DNA of 64,000 nt from Plasticicumulans acidivorans (GCF_003182095.1 NZ_QGTJ01000004.1:186001-250000), one strand, 5' to 3'; positions 38,348 to 46,224 are shown, counted from the first letter of the stretch. The notes: a model not told the origin generated them from the letters alone. Numbers and translations are program-made.

Positions 38348-39706
38348 TTATTCGGCGCCGTGACTGGCGGCGGCGGCCTCGCGCCGGGCGGTGGCTTCGT
38401 CGGCGACACCGTTGAAGAAGGCGTTGAGCAGCAGCGCCGAGATCGCGGCGAGCAGGATGCCGCTGTGCAGCAGCGGGCCGAGCTCCTTGGGCATGTACTG
38501 GAAGAAGTGGTCGGCAACCAGCGGGATCATGCCCATGCCGATGCTGACGGCGACCACCAGCAGATTGGCGCGGTTGTCGAAGTCCACGCGGGCGAGGATG
38601 CGGATGCCGGTCGCCGCGACCATGCCGAACATGACGATGCCGGCGCCGCCGAGCACGAATTGCGGCACCGAGGCGACGACGTGCGCCAGCTGCGGGAACA
38701 GGCCGAGGCAGAAGATGATGATGCCGCCAGCCACGCACACCCAGCGGCTGCGCACGCCGGTGACGCCGACCAAGCCGACGTTCTGCGAAAACGAGGTGTA
38801 GGCGAAGGTGTTGAACACGCCGCCGATCAACGTGCCGATGCCGTCGACGCGCAGCCCGCGGCTGAGGTCCTCACGCGTCACCGGCCGCCCGCACAGCTCA
38901 CCGAGCGCGAGGAACATGCCGGTCGACTCGACCATGATGACGAACATCACCAGCGTCATCGTCACGATCGCCACCGGATCGAATACCGGCATGCCGAACT
39001 GCAGCGGATAGATGAAATCGATGAACGGCAGGTTCTCGCCGCCGGACAGGTCCACCTTGCCGATCACCGCCGCCACCAGGTAACCGAACACCAGCCCGAG
39101 CAGCACGGCGATGTTGGCGATGAAGCCGCGACCGTAGCGGGCGATCAGCAGCGTGGCGATCAGCACCAGAAAGGCCACCAGCAGGTGCGTCAGGTCACCG
39201 TAGGCCGGATTGGGCTTGCCGGCGATCATCGGTGGGCCGCCGGCCGCCCAGTTGATGCCGACCCGCATCAGCGTCACGCCGATCACCGTGATGATCGTGC
39301 CGGTCACCACCGGCGGGAAAAAGCGGATCATGCGGCTGACCAGCGAGGCGCAGAGAAACGCGATCAGGCCGGCGCTGATCACCGCGCCGTACATCGCCTG
39401 GATGCCGGCGCTCTGGCCGATCGAGATCATCGGCGAGACGGCCGCGAACGAGACGCCCATCATCACCGGCAGGCGGATGCCGAGGTGGCGGCCGAGGCCG
39501 AGCGCCTGGATCAGCGTGGCGATGCCGCAGCAGATCAGGTCGGCGTTGATCAGCAGCGCGATCTGTTCCTTCGGCAGCTTCAGCGCGCCGCCGACGATCA
39601 GCGGCACGGCGACGGCGCCGGCGTACATCACCAGCACATGCTGCAGCCCGAGCGGCAGCAGGCGCAGCCAGGGCAGACGTTCATCGACGGGGTGGACGGC
39701 ATTCAC
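38348..39706 (-). CDS. Xanthine/uracil permease (NCS2 family)
   Basis: Inner-membrane nucleobase:cation symporter of 452 residues and about 12-14 membrane helices. The N terminus LLPLGLQHVLVMYAGAVAVP contains the QH motif of NCS2 transporters, and VMVESTGMFLALGELCGRP holds the conserved Glu and NCS2-type signature; SFSQNVGLVGVTGVRSR follows. Such sequences group with xanthine/urate carriers (UacT/XanP type) more than with UraA. GTG start at 39706 with GGAGG upstream. Beside uraD and a Tsx-like channel, urate or xanthine is the likely substrate. Confidence 0.9.
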   Translation of the reverse strand: MNAVHPVDERLPWLRLLPLGLQHVLVMYAGAVAVPLIVGGALKLPKEQIALLINADLICCGIATLIQALGLGRHLGIRLPVMMGVSFAAVSPMISIGQSAGIQAMYGAVISAGLIAFLCASLVSRMIRFFPPVVTGTIITVIGVTLMRVGINWAAGGPPMIAGKPNPAYGDLTHLLVAFLVLIATLLIARYGRGFIANIAVLLGLVFGYLVAAVIGKVDLSGGENLPFIDFIYPLQFGMPVFDPVAIVTMTLVMFVIMVESTGMFLALGELCGRPVTREDLSRGLRVDGIGTLIGGVFNTFAYTSFSQNVGLVGVTGVRSRWVCVAGGIIIFCLGLFPQLAHVVASVPQFVLGGAGIVMFGMVAATGIRILARVDFDNRANLLVVAVSIGMGMIPLVADHFFQYMPKELGPLLHSGILLAAISALLLNAFFNGVADEATARREAAAASHGAE

Positions 39707-39848
39707 GGCGTGGACCTCCGGACAACAGCGAGTTAGCGGTGTAAGCGGTGGCGTGCGCTGCCAGCCGGCGCAGGGCGCTGCGGGCGGCTGGGGCATTACT
39801 CCAAAAGGGGTAGGGGGTGAGCCGAGTATATGGAGCGGCCTAAGTGCT

Positions 39849-39868
39849 GATCCGGATAACCCTTATTG
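39849..39868 (-). promoter_or_regulatory. Candidate operator upstream of the permease gene
   Basis: Reads CAATAAGGGTTATCCGGATC on the minus strand, with a TATACT -10-like box 23 bases after GGGTTATCC. Its partner lies upstream of the Tsx-like gene. A third, shorter match (GGGTTATC) in plus orientation at about 39914-39921 faces uraD. The 287-base region 39707-39993 otherwise contains no gene. Confidence 0.5.
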
Positions 39869-39993
39869 GCCGCGGCGGATGAATCCGCGGGGCTCATCTG
39901 CATCGGCTGAAGTGGGTTATCGGCGCCGGCGGATTCTGTGCGCCGCGCTGTGCGGCGATACTGCAGCGCCCCCTTCGCCAAAGGAGTGACGCC

Positions 39994-40506
39994 ATGCCGA
40001 GTCCCGCCGAACTTTCCCGCCTCGATGCGGATGCCTTCGTTTCGGCGCTCGACGGCATCTTCGAGCATTCGCCGTGGGTTGCGCGGCGGGCGCATGCGCA
40101 CGGCCCGTTCGCCGATCTGCCGGCGCTGCAGACGGCGCTGCTCGATGCCATGTGGGCGGCTGAACCGCAGGAGCAGCTCGCACTGCTGTGCGCGCATCCG
40201 GAGCTGGCGGGCAAGGCCGCGGTGGCCGGCGAGCTGACCGCCGAATCGCGCGAGGAGCAGCGCGGCGCCGGCCTCGATCGCTGCACGCCGGAGGAATTCG
40301 CCCGCCTGCAGACGCTCAATGCGCGTTACCGCGAGCGCTTCGGCTTCCCGTTCATCATCGCCGTGCGCGGCCTCGGCCGCGCCGACATCCTCGCGGCCCT
40401 GGAGGCGCGCGTCGAACACGATCGCGCCACCGAGCTGCGCACCGCGCTGGAGCAGGTCGGGCGCATCGCCAGCCTGCGTCTGCAGGCCCTGTTCGCACCG
40501 GCCTGA
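39994..40506 (+). CDS. uraD: 2-oxo-4-hydroxy-4-carboxy-5-ureidoimidazoline decarboxylase
   Basis: Enzyme of urate breakdown that decarboxylates OHCU to S-allantoin. The 170-residue protein has the family marks: FEHSPWVARRA, LCAHPELAGKAA (catalytic His in HPELAGK), ESREEQRGAGLD and FGFPFIIAVRGLGR. AAAGGAG is 8 bases before the ATG. No urate oxidase or HIU hydrolase gene lies in the window, so the rest of the pathway must be elsewhere. It converges on the LysR gene (12 bases). Confidence 0.92.
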   Translation: MPSPAELSRLDADAFVSALDGIFEHSPWVARRAHAHGPFADLPALQTALLDAMWAAEPQEQLALLCAHPELAGKAAVAGELTAESREEQRGAGLDRCTPEEFARLQTLNARYRERFGFPFIIAVRGLGRADILAALEARVEHDRATELRTALEQVGRIASLRLQALFAPA

Positions 40507-40518
40507 GCGCGCTGCCGC

Positions 40519-41493
40519 TCAGTGGCTGAGGCGGTGGCTGCTCAGCATGTCCTCGCTGCAGACGGCCGCGCTGATCTGCTCGCGAAACCAGCGGCACTCG
40601 TCGGAGTAGTGCGTGCGATCGTGCCACAGCAGGTAGCAGGGCATCGGCGGGCAGTCGATCGGCAGCGGCAGCACTGCCAGCGGCAGTTCGCGGGCATAGT
40701 GCTCGGCGAAGCGGCGCGGCGCAGTGAACAGCAGGTCGGTGCTGGGCAGAGCGTATGGCGCCATCTGGAAGTACGGCACGTAGGCGGTGACCCGGCGCTT
40801 GAGCCGCTCTTTGGCCAGGGTCACGTCGATCACACCGCGCTGACCGACCGAATACGGCGTCGGCGCCACATGGGCAGCATCGAGGTAGTCCTGCGCGCAT
40901 ATACGCCGCTGCTCCAGCGGATGGCCGCGACGTACCAGGCAGACCATCTCGTCCTCATAGAGCATCGTCATGCGCAGATGCTGCGGTGGCTGCGGCCAGT
41001 TGCCGATCACCGCATCGAGCCGGCCGCTTTCCAGCGCTTCCGCCGCATCGGAGTCCGGCCCGTAGGAATGCACCATCACCGAAGCATTTGGCGCCAAACG
41101 GTGCAGCCGCGTGCACAGATCGCCCAGCACCCCGGCGTGCAGGTAGTCGGCCGTGGCCAGCTGGAAGGCTCGCCGCGAGTTCGCCGGCACGAAGCTTTCC
41201 GGGGCCGTTGCAATGCGCTCGATCTGCGCCAGCGCCGTGCGCACGTGCTCCAGCAGCTCGCCACCGCGCTCGGTCGGCGTCATGCCCAGCCGGCTGCGGA
41301 TCAATAATTGATCTCCGGTAATGTCGCGCAGGCGGCGCAGCGCCGTGCTCACCGCCGGCTGCGACATCGACAGCTTGCGCGCCGTGCGCGAAACACTGCT
41401 CTCAGTCAGCAACGTGCACAGCACCCGCAGCAGGTGGACGTCGAGATCTTCCCAGGAAGGATTAGCCTTGCCGCTCACCGCTGCAGCCCTCAT
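40519..41493 (-). CDS. LysR-family transcriptional regulator
   Basis: A 324-residue regulator: N-terminal winged helix-turn-helix (LLRVLCTLLTESSVSRTARKLSMSQPAVSTALRRL, about residues 25-60 of the protein, in the PbuR/NodD-like style) and a two-lobe periplasmic-binding-type effector domain. A TTG 7 codons upstream (41514) is an alternative start. It lies beside the purine/urate genes and is the only regulator there, so it may control them through the GGGTTATCC sites; this is inference from position. Confidence 0.88.
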   Translation of the reverse strand: MRAAAVSGKANPSWEDLDVHLLRVLCTLLTESSVSRTARKLSMSQPAVSTALRRLRDITGDQLLIRSRLGMTPTERGGELLEHVRTALAQIERIATAPESFVPANSRRAFQLATADYLHAGVLGDLCTRLHRLAPNASVMVHSYGPDSDAAEALESGRLDAVIGNWPQPPQHLRMTMLYEDEMVCLVRRGHPLEQRRICAQDYLDAAHVAPTPYSVGQRGVIDVTLAKERLKRRVTAYVPYFQMAPYALPSTDLLFTAPRRFAEHYARELPLAVLPLPIDCPPMPCYLLWHDRTHYSDECRWFREQISAAVCSEDMLSSHRLSH

Positions 41494-41614
41494 GCCGGAA
41501 ACCGCATGCTGCAAAGCAATATCCGCGCCGGCACGCCTCCAGGCAATCCGACGCTTGGCGCATACCCACTCGCCGCAAGTCCTCTGCGCTACGGCTGGTG
41601 GGGATTCGAGCTAC

Positions 41615-41629
41615 TCAGGCGGGAGTAAT
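41615..41629 (-). repeat. Half CRISPR repeat (remnant)
   Basis: Fifteen bases (TCAGGCGGGAGTAAT) are identical to one end of the CRISPR repeat; the other 22 bases of the expected repeat do not match. A 15-base exact match is very unlikely by chance in a window this size. It marks an older limit of the array, 1.2 kb beyond the last spaced repeat. Confidence 0.7.
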
Positions 41630-41708
41630 CCGTCCGCACGGTGCGGTCGTCGATGGTGATGCGGATGAAGTCGATTATGCGTCGCCGTCCAGGATGCGCC
41701 GAATTTCC

Positions 41709-42026
41709 TCAGAAGCCCGCTGCTTGTCGAGCCGCAAGGATTCGATCTCGGATGGCATCAGCTTCCTGTTGACTGCCGAGGAGAGAGCGGACTTCCGATC
41801 CGGAGAGATCGGCGAAACCATGCCCGAAAACGGTGTTCCACCAGGGTTCGAGGGTTGCATAGTGATTCCTCAGCTTGGCGAGCGTGTCAGGCAACAGGAC
41901 GAGGCGGGCAGAATACTGTTTGCCGGTCAGCACCGTCAGGGCAATAGCCTGAATGCTCTGATAACCAATATCACCACGCAGCTTGGCAACCGTGCCGCTC
42001 TGCGTAAGCGTGTCGTCGAGTTTCAA
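41709..42026 (-). pseudogene. Unrecognised ORF, probably a 5'-truncated gene abutting a CRISPR repeat remnant
   Basis: The 105-codon frame has no family I recognise (for example LLPDTLAKLRNHYATLEPWWNTVFG, ending DRILAARQAAGF). Its first possible start, TTG at 42026, lies inside the degenerate CRISPR repeat at 42020-42055, and a stop codon occurs 8 codons further upstream within that repeat. There is no ribosome binding site. This suits a gene fragment cut at the repeat junction rather than an intact gene. A second, overlapping frame (41675-41860, ending EEIRRILDGDA) also reads plausibly, so a frameshift is possible. Orientation agrees with array transcription. Confidence 0.4.
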
Positions 42027-42055
42027 TCCACTCTCGCCTGTTCAGGTGGAGTAAT
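42020..42055 (-). repeat. Degenerate, isolated CRISPR repeat
   Basis: 36 bases beginning GTTTCAATCCACTCTCGCC and ending GGTGGAGTAAT match the 37-base repeat with about five substitutions and one deletion. It shares the A at repeat position 11 with the older repeat at 42889, so it probably derives from the old end of the same array. It now stands 762 bases away from the array. Confidence 0.85.
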
Positions 42056-42151
42056 CGGCAGACAATAAAACACAGTTAAAACTGCAATGCAGAGAATTAC
42101 TCATAGTGGGAATGTTTAAACGATTATGGATAAAGAATCGATGGCAAGGGA

Positions 42152-42562
42152 TCAATCTTCATAATTTATTGCCAGCGCGCGGGTTTCTATACGATAAATA
42201 GCGGTATCTAATCCAGAATAGCTTGCTGTGTTGGAAGTCAAATTGATTTCGCCATTTTTAAAATATCCAACAAGAACACTATTCTGATCAGTAAGGATAA
42301 CGCCATGAGCCCCGTGCTGTTTTGCTAGCAAGGCCAGATCTTTTTTGCGATTTACGGCTGTCATGCCTTTCGGTCTTGAATCATCAATAAATCCTACAAT
42401 GAAAAATTTCCTATTAGGCAAGCCGCGGGACCAAACATCGACTCCTTCAACGCTTTCCAGTGCGCCCCCAGAACCTTGATAAATATTTTTATCTCCAACA
42501 TACGACGTGAAAGTCGTAGTTGCACAGCCGAAAAGCAGGATTAAAACAAAAAGGCGCCACAT
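42152..42562 (-). CDS. Small AT-rich lipoprotein gene inside the CRISPR tail
   Basis: From ATG 42562, with AAGGGGG 5-11 bases upstream, it encodes 136 residues: a short signal peptide with lipobox ILLFGC (Cys about residue 13), then a mixed domain (VDVWSRGLPNRKFFIVGFIDD, KKDLALLAKQHGAHGVIL, ending AINYED) in the style of small YajI/RcsF-like lipoproteins with a GA.GVI-type helix-strand unit. No named family. Its DNA is clearly richer in A/T than the neighbours, which suggests recent transfer. It lies between two decayed CRISPR repeats and in the direction of array transcription. Confidence 0.7.
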   Translation of the reverse strand: MWRLFVLILLFGCATTTFTSYVGDKNIYQGSGGALESVEGVDVWSRGLPNRKFFIVGFIDDSRPKGMTAVNRKKDLALLAKQHGAHGVILTDQNSVLVGYFKNGEINLTSNTASYSGLDTAIYRIETRALAINYED

Positions 42563-42817
42563 CTGAGCCCCCTTGACGCACAATCAACCATGCCTACTGT
42601 AGCCCCGTCGCTGCCCATCGGCGACCGGGTTTGTCGAGGCGCGATAGCGCTATTTTTCTCCATTACGGGCGTTTTTTTGTGCCTGCACTGTACGTCTATG
42701 GCGGTTCGCGCGGGGCGGCTCTTGCGAGCCTGCCTGTTCCTCGCCCCGGTTTGCCTACCCCGTGTGAGCCGTCGTCCTCTTTCTTGGCAGCAAATGCGAC
42801 GGCCCTCAACGGAGTCG
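42563..42817. other. Non-coding stretch between the lipoprotein gene and the CRISPR array
   Basis: No gene is supported. It contains small hairpins: GTCGC/GCGAC (42607-42625), and GCGC-GATA-GCGC (42639-42650) followed by TATTTTT, which could terminate plus-strand transcripts. Open frames run through it on both strands, but those on the plus strand continue into the CRISPR repeat and cannot be genes as drawn. It may be a remnant of a phage-type regulatory RNA locus (see findings). Confidence 0.4.
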
Positions 42818-43869
42818 AGCTCAATCCGCCCCCGCCATTTCGGGCTGGAGTAATTGGTAATCGACGTCGGCATATCCCAGAGGGACGTGTTTCAATCCAC
42901 TCCCGCCATTTCAGGCGGGAGTAATTTGCCACGTCCAAACTTCACGCTCGGCCTTGAGCTGTTTCAATCCGCTCCCGCCATTTCAGGCGGGAGTAATGCC
43001 GGTGTAGAGGATGGATACGTGCTCGTTGTAGTGTTTCAATCCGCTCCCGCCATTTCAGGCGGGAGTAATTCCGGGTTCATGATCGGCACCAGAGCACCAG
43101 CGCCTTGTTTCAATCCGCTCCCGCCATTTCAGGCGGGAGTAATGAAGTCGCGCCGCCGCCCGGCTGGATCGTGATCAGGTTTCAATCCGCTCCCGCCATT
43201 TCAGGCGGGAGTAATCCCCGGTCGCCTTGTTGACGGCCTGAAAGTCGCCTTTGTTTCAATCCGCTCCCGCCATTTCAGGCGGGAGTAATTTGTAGTACGG
43301 AGCGGGTTGACGATGTGGATCAAAGTTTCAATCCGCTCCCGCCATTTCAGGCGGGAGTAATTTAATTAAAAATGAGGATGTGAGTGATGACACTGGTTTC
43401 AATCCGCTCCCGCCATTTCAGGCGGGAGTAATAATAATTCCAGATTTTGACAAACTGCCGAATGCGGAGTTTCAATCCGCTCCCGCCATTTCAGGCGGGA
43501 GTAATATACCGCCGCCATCAATTAATCCAGTATGTTTGTCGTTTCAATCCGCTCCCGCCATTTCAGGCGGGAGTAATGCACGTACTGCAGCAGCAGCGGC
43601 GCAGCGCCGATGTGGTTTCAATCCGCTCCCGCCATTTCAGGCGGGAGTAATAATAATCAGGCGGCGACATCGACGCTGACGTATCCGTTTCAATCCGCTC
43701 CCGCCATTTCAGGCGGGAGTAATGAGCGTCGATGAGATTTTGGCCGTGTGCCGAGGCGTTTCAATCCGCTCCCGCCATTTCAGGCGGGAGTAATGCCCTG
43801 ATGGTCGGCCTGATGTCGCTGGCGATGGCGGCGTTTCAATCCGCTCCCGCCATTTCAGGCGGGAGTAAT
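42818..43869 (-). CRISPR. Type I-C CRISPR array, 15 repeats and 14 spacers
   Basis: 37-base repeats start at 42818 (degenerate, about 6 changes), 42889 (one change), 42961, 43033, 43107, 43179, 43253, 43325, 43396, 43469, 43541, 43615, 43687, 43758 and 43833; the last 13 are identical. Spacers are 34-38 bases and all different. In the transcribed (minus) sense the repeat begins ATTACTCCCGCC and ends GGCGGGAGCGGATTGAAAC: an 8-bp stem (CTCCCGCC/GGCGGGAG) with a 6-base loop and the ATTGAAAC end usual for type I-C. Decay at the low-coordinate end and cas2 at the other side put the leader at 43870-44056; the newest spacer is therefore 43795-43832. Confidence 0.98.
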
Positions 43870-44056
43870 GGCATTGCGCCAATGTGCTGATTGGCCGGCC
43901 GATTTCGGGCGGTTTGCGCGGATCGGCGGATGAGGCGGTGTATCGATTGGGCGGCCATTGGGAGTGGCCTGATGAATATCCATGTTTTCAAAGAGTTGGT
44001 GCTTGCGCGAACCGGTCGGCGAAAGGGCGGGAGCTTGGGGTTCGCGCAGGGCATGG
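43870..44056 (-). promoter_or_regulatory. CRISPR leader
   Basis: A 187-base stretch without a gene between the cas2 stop and the first intact repeat. Its position, on the side opposite to the decayed repeats and beside cas2, is that of the leader that carries the promoter and integration signals. No clear promoter boxes are seen. Confidence 0.7.
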
Positions 44057-44347
44057 TCAGATCATTAATGGGGCGTCGAAGTCGACGCTGCGGAAGGTGC
44101 CGAATTGCTTGACGCTTTGGGCCAGCGGCTCGCGCAAGCGGTAGAAACGCAGATTGTCGGCGTCGAGATCGATTTCTGCCAGCAATGCTCGTTGCAGCGA
44201 TTCATAGCCGGCGAGGTCGACGCTGCATTCGAAAACGGATTTCTGCACCCGTTGGCCGTAATTCAGGCAGACCTTGGCGACGCGCCGCAGTCGGCGTCGG
44301 CCTTCTCGGGTTTCGGTGGAAACGTCATAGGACACGAGGATCAGCAT
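44057..44347 (-). CDS. cas2: CRISPR-associated endonuclease Cas2 (type I-C)
   Basis: A 96-residue protein that joins Cas1 in the spacer-integration complex. It begins [13 protein letters not shown], with the conserved Asp of the ferredoxin-like fold after the first strand, followed by [25 protein letters not shown], the type I-C Cas2 pattern. It is 14 bases after cas1 and is the last cas gene before the leader. Confidence 0.96.
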   Translation of the reverse strand: MLILVSYDVSTETREGRRRLRRVAKVCLNYGQRVQKSVFECSVDLAGYESLQRALLAEIDLDADNLRFYRLREPLAQSVKQFGTFRSVDFDAPLMI

Positions 44348-44361
44348 GGAGCCTCCCGCGC

Positions 44362-45396
44362 TTAGCGCTGCAGATACGGCAGATAGTCCACGAGGTCACC
44401 GCGCAGGCGGCGGGCGAGCAGGCGAGCCTGCAGGTGTGCAAGCAGGCCGATCGGTACCGGCGCCTTCAGCAGCGGATGGCGCACTTCTTCCTGCTTGCGC
44501 TGCTGATAAGCGGTGATCACGCTGCGGCGGCCATCATCGTTGAGGTATACCGCGCCGCCGGGGCGCTGCTCGAAGTCACGAGTGTCGAGCTGGCCGCGGT
44601 TGATCAGGGTCAGCGCCAGGCGGTCGGCGAGTGGCGCGCGGAATTCTTCGACCAGATCGAGCGCCAGGGCCGGGCGGCCGGGGCGCACGACGTGGAGAAA
44701 GCCGAGTTGCGGATCGAGTCCGACGCCTTCGAGCGCCGAGCGGCAGTCGTGGGTCAGCAGCGTGTAGAGGAATGAGATCAGTGCATTGAAGCAATCGAGC
44801 GGCGGTCGCCGGCTGCGGCGGCTGAAGCCGAACGCGGTGCGCTGCGCCGGTCGGATCACATATTCCAGCGCTTCGAAGTACAGGCGTGCCGCGTCGCCTT
44901 CGAGGCCGCGCACGGTATCGAGATCGGGGCTGTGCGGCAGCCGGCGCAGGTGGGCGGCGATCAGTGCTGCAGCCTGGCGCAGTTGCGTGCGCTCGGCATC
45001 GTCGTCGGTTTCGCGCGCGCCGCGCAGCAGCAGTTGCCGGCTGTTGCGCAGTTTGCCGGCGACGCAGGTCCGGGCGAGCGCCAGTGTCTGGGGCACATCT
45101 GCAGCCGCGGCATGCTGAGCCTGACGCAGCAGGATGTTGCCGTTGACCGGGCCTTCCAGGCGCGCCTTGAAGCGGCCGTTGCGATCGAGCAGCGCGACCG
45201 AGCGGCCGTCATCGGCGCAGCGGTGCAGCAGCGCTGGCGTGAGCATCACATCGCCGAAGGTGACGATGCCGCCGAGATGATGCAGCGGCACCTGCAGTTT
45301 CTTCTCGCGCTCGATTTCGGCCACCAGCGTGTCGCCTTCGAGCCGCAACCAGGCATTCGGCGTGGTCACGTACAGGGTGTTCAGTAACTGGCGCAT
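44362..45396 (-). CDS. cas1: CRISPR-associated endonuclease/integrase Cas1 (type I-C)
   Basis: The 344-residue integrase has all metal ligands in the expected places: Glu166 (RGLEGDAAR), His235 ([13 protein letters not shown]) and Asp247 ([11 protein letters not shown]). The N-terminal beta domain and the helical C-terminal domain are complete. There is an unusual 184-base gap before it, after cas4. Confidence 0.97.
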   Translation of the reverse strand: MRQLLNTLYVTTPNAWLRLEGDTLVAEIEREKKLQVPLHHLGGIVTFGDVMLTPALLHRCADDGRSVALLDRNGRFKARLEGPVNGNILLRQAQHAAAADVPQTLALARTCVAGKLRNSRQLLLRGARETDDDAERTQLRQAAALIAAHLRRLPHSPDLDTVRGLEGDAARLYFEALEYVIRPAQRTAFGFSRRSRRPPLDCFNALISFLYTLLTHDCRSALEGVGLDPQLGFLHVVRPGRPALALDLVEEFRAPLADRLALTLINRGQLDTRDFEQRPGGAVYLNDDGRRSVITAYQQRKQEEVRHPLLKAPVPIGLLAHLQARLLARRLRGDLVDYLPYLQR

Positions 45397-45580
45397 CGGT
45401 GTTGCCCCCGTGCCGAGGTATCAGCCGTCTGCCACTGGCGGATTTTTCCTCCTGCGGGAGAGGCGTTTTTGTCGTTCATGGCCTGCCGCGGTGTTGCCCG
45501 TTGCGGCCGCCTCTTTCTCCGGGAGGTGGCGGCTGCGCAAAACGTTTGAGCAGCGGGCGGGGCGGTGTGGCGCAACGCGT
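45397..45580. other. Unusual gap between cas4 and cas1
   Basis: 184 bases where cas4 and cas1 are normally adjacent or overlapping. It contains a CCTCCTGCGGGAGAGG-type inverted repeat (about 45450-45465) and another around CCGCCTCTTTCTCCGGGAGG (about 45509-45528). A short minus-strand frame starts at an ATG at 45480 and runs into the first codons of cas1 in another frame; it has no strong ribosome binding site and I do not call it a gene. Confidence 0.5.
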
Positions 45581-46222
45581 TCAGTCTGCATCGGGGTCGA
45601 ACAGCTCGGCGCGGGTGCGGGCCTGTTGCTCGCAGGCGCTCACGGCCTCGGGCTGGCAGAGGTCGCGCAGTGAGCAGGCTTCACAACGGGCATCGAACGA
45701 CGGTGGCGGCAGGTGGCCGCTCATGAGCAGCTCGCGCACCGCAGCAACAGCGGCCTCGGTGCGAGCCCGCAGTGCCGCGTCGATGGCGACTTCGCGGCGG
45801 CGGCGCGAGCCGTGGTGATAGATCGCGCCGAGCGGTACCGCCAGCCCAGTCATTTCTTCCAGGCACAGTGCCTGGGCGGCGAGTTGCAGCTCATCGTGTT
45901 CGGCCGGGCGGCGGTGGCCGTGCTTGTACTCGATCGGGTAGGGCATGCCGTCGGCGCGAAATTCGACGATGTCGGCCCGGCCGCTGAGGCCGAGCCGACG
46001 TGACCACAGCGGCAGGGCGCGTTCGCAGCGCGTACTGCCGTCGACGGTGCTGCCGGGTACGTCGACCGTGGCGTGCACGGCGTCGCCGCGCAGCGTGTGC
46101 ACATTGTCGTCCCAGGCTTGTTCGAGGTGGATCAGCGCACACTGGCGCGGGCAGTAGCTCCAGTGCTGCAGCGCCGAAATCGCGATCCACTCGACCTCAC
46201 CGTCCTCGGCCGCGAGGTTCAT
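45581..46222 (-). CDS. cas4: CRISPR-associated exonuclease Cas4 (type I-C)
   Basis: A 213-residue PD-(D/E)XK nuclease that trims and selects PAM-bearing prespacers. Iron-sulfur cluster Cys are at 24 (WSYCPRQC) and at 180, 183 and 189 (CEACSLRDLC). The nuclease motifs are GRADIVEF (81-88) and PIEYKHG (96-102). It follows cas7c after 2 bases. Confidence 0.95.
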   Translation of the reverse strand: MNLAAEDGEVEWIAISALQHWSYCPRQCALIHLEQAWDDNVHTLRGDAVHATVDVPGSTVDGSTRCERALPLWSRRLGLSGRADIVEFRADGMPYPIEYKHGHRRPAEHDELQLAAQALCLEEMTGLAVPLGAIYHHGSRRRREVAIDAALRARTEAAVAAVRELLMSGHLPPPSFDARCEACSLRDLCQPEAVSACEQQARTRAELFDPDAD

Positions 46223-46224
46223 CG

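Noticed and set aside
41675..41860. Small minus-strand frame ending EEIRRILDGDA as a separate gene
   Set aside because: It overlaps the 105-codon frame and has no binding site; it may reflect a frameshift in the same fragment, so it is mentioned there and not called.
42854..43679. Plus-strand frames through the CRISPR array (repeated FNPLPPFQAGV-type translations)
   Set aside because: These are translations of the repeats; the region is a CRISPR array, not a repetitive protein gene.
43870..44056. Frames in the leader between cas2 and the array
   Set aside because: Short, without binding sites or protein character; the position is that of a CRISPR leader.
45381..45575. Short frame between cas4 and cas1 as a protein gene
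   Set aside because: No recognisable protein, no strong ribosome binding site and an out-of-frame overlap with cas1.
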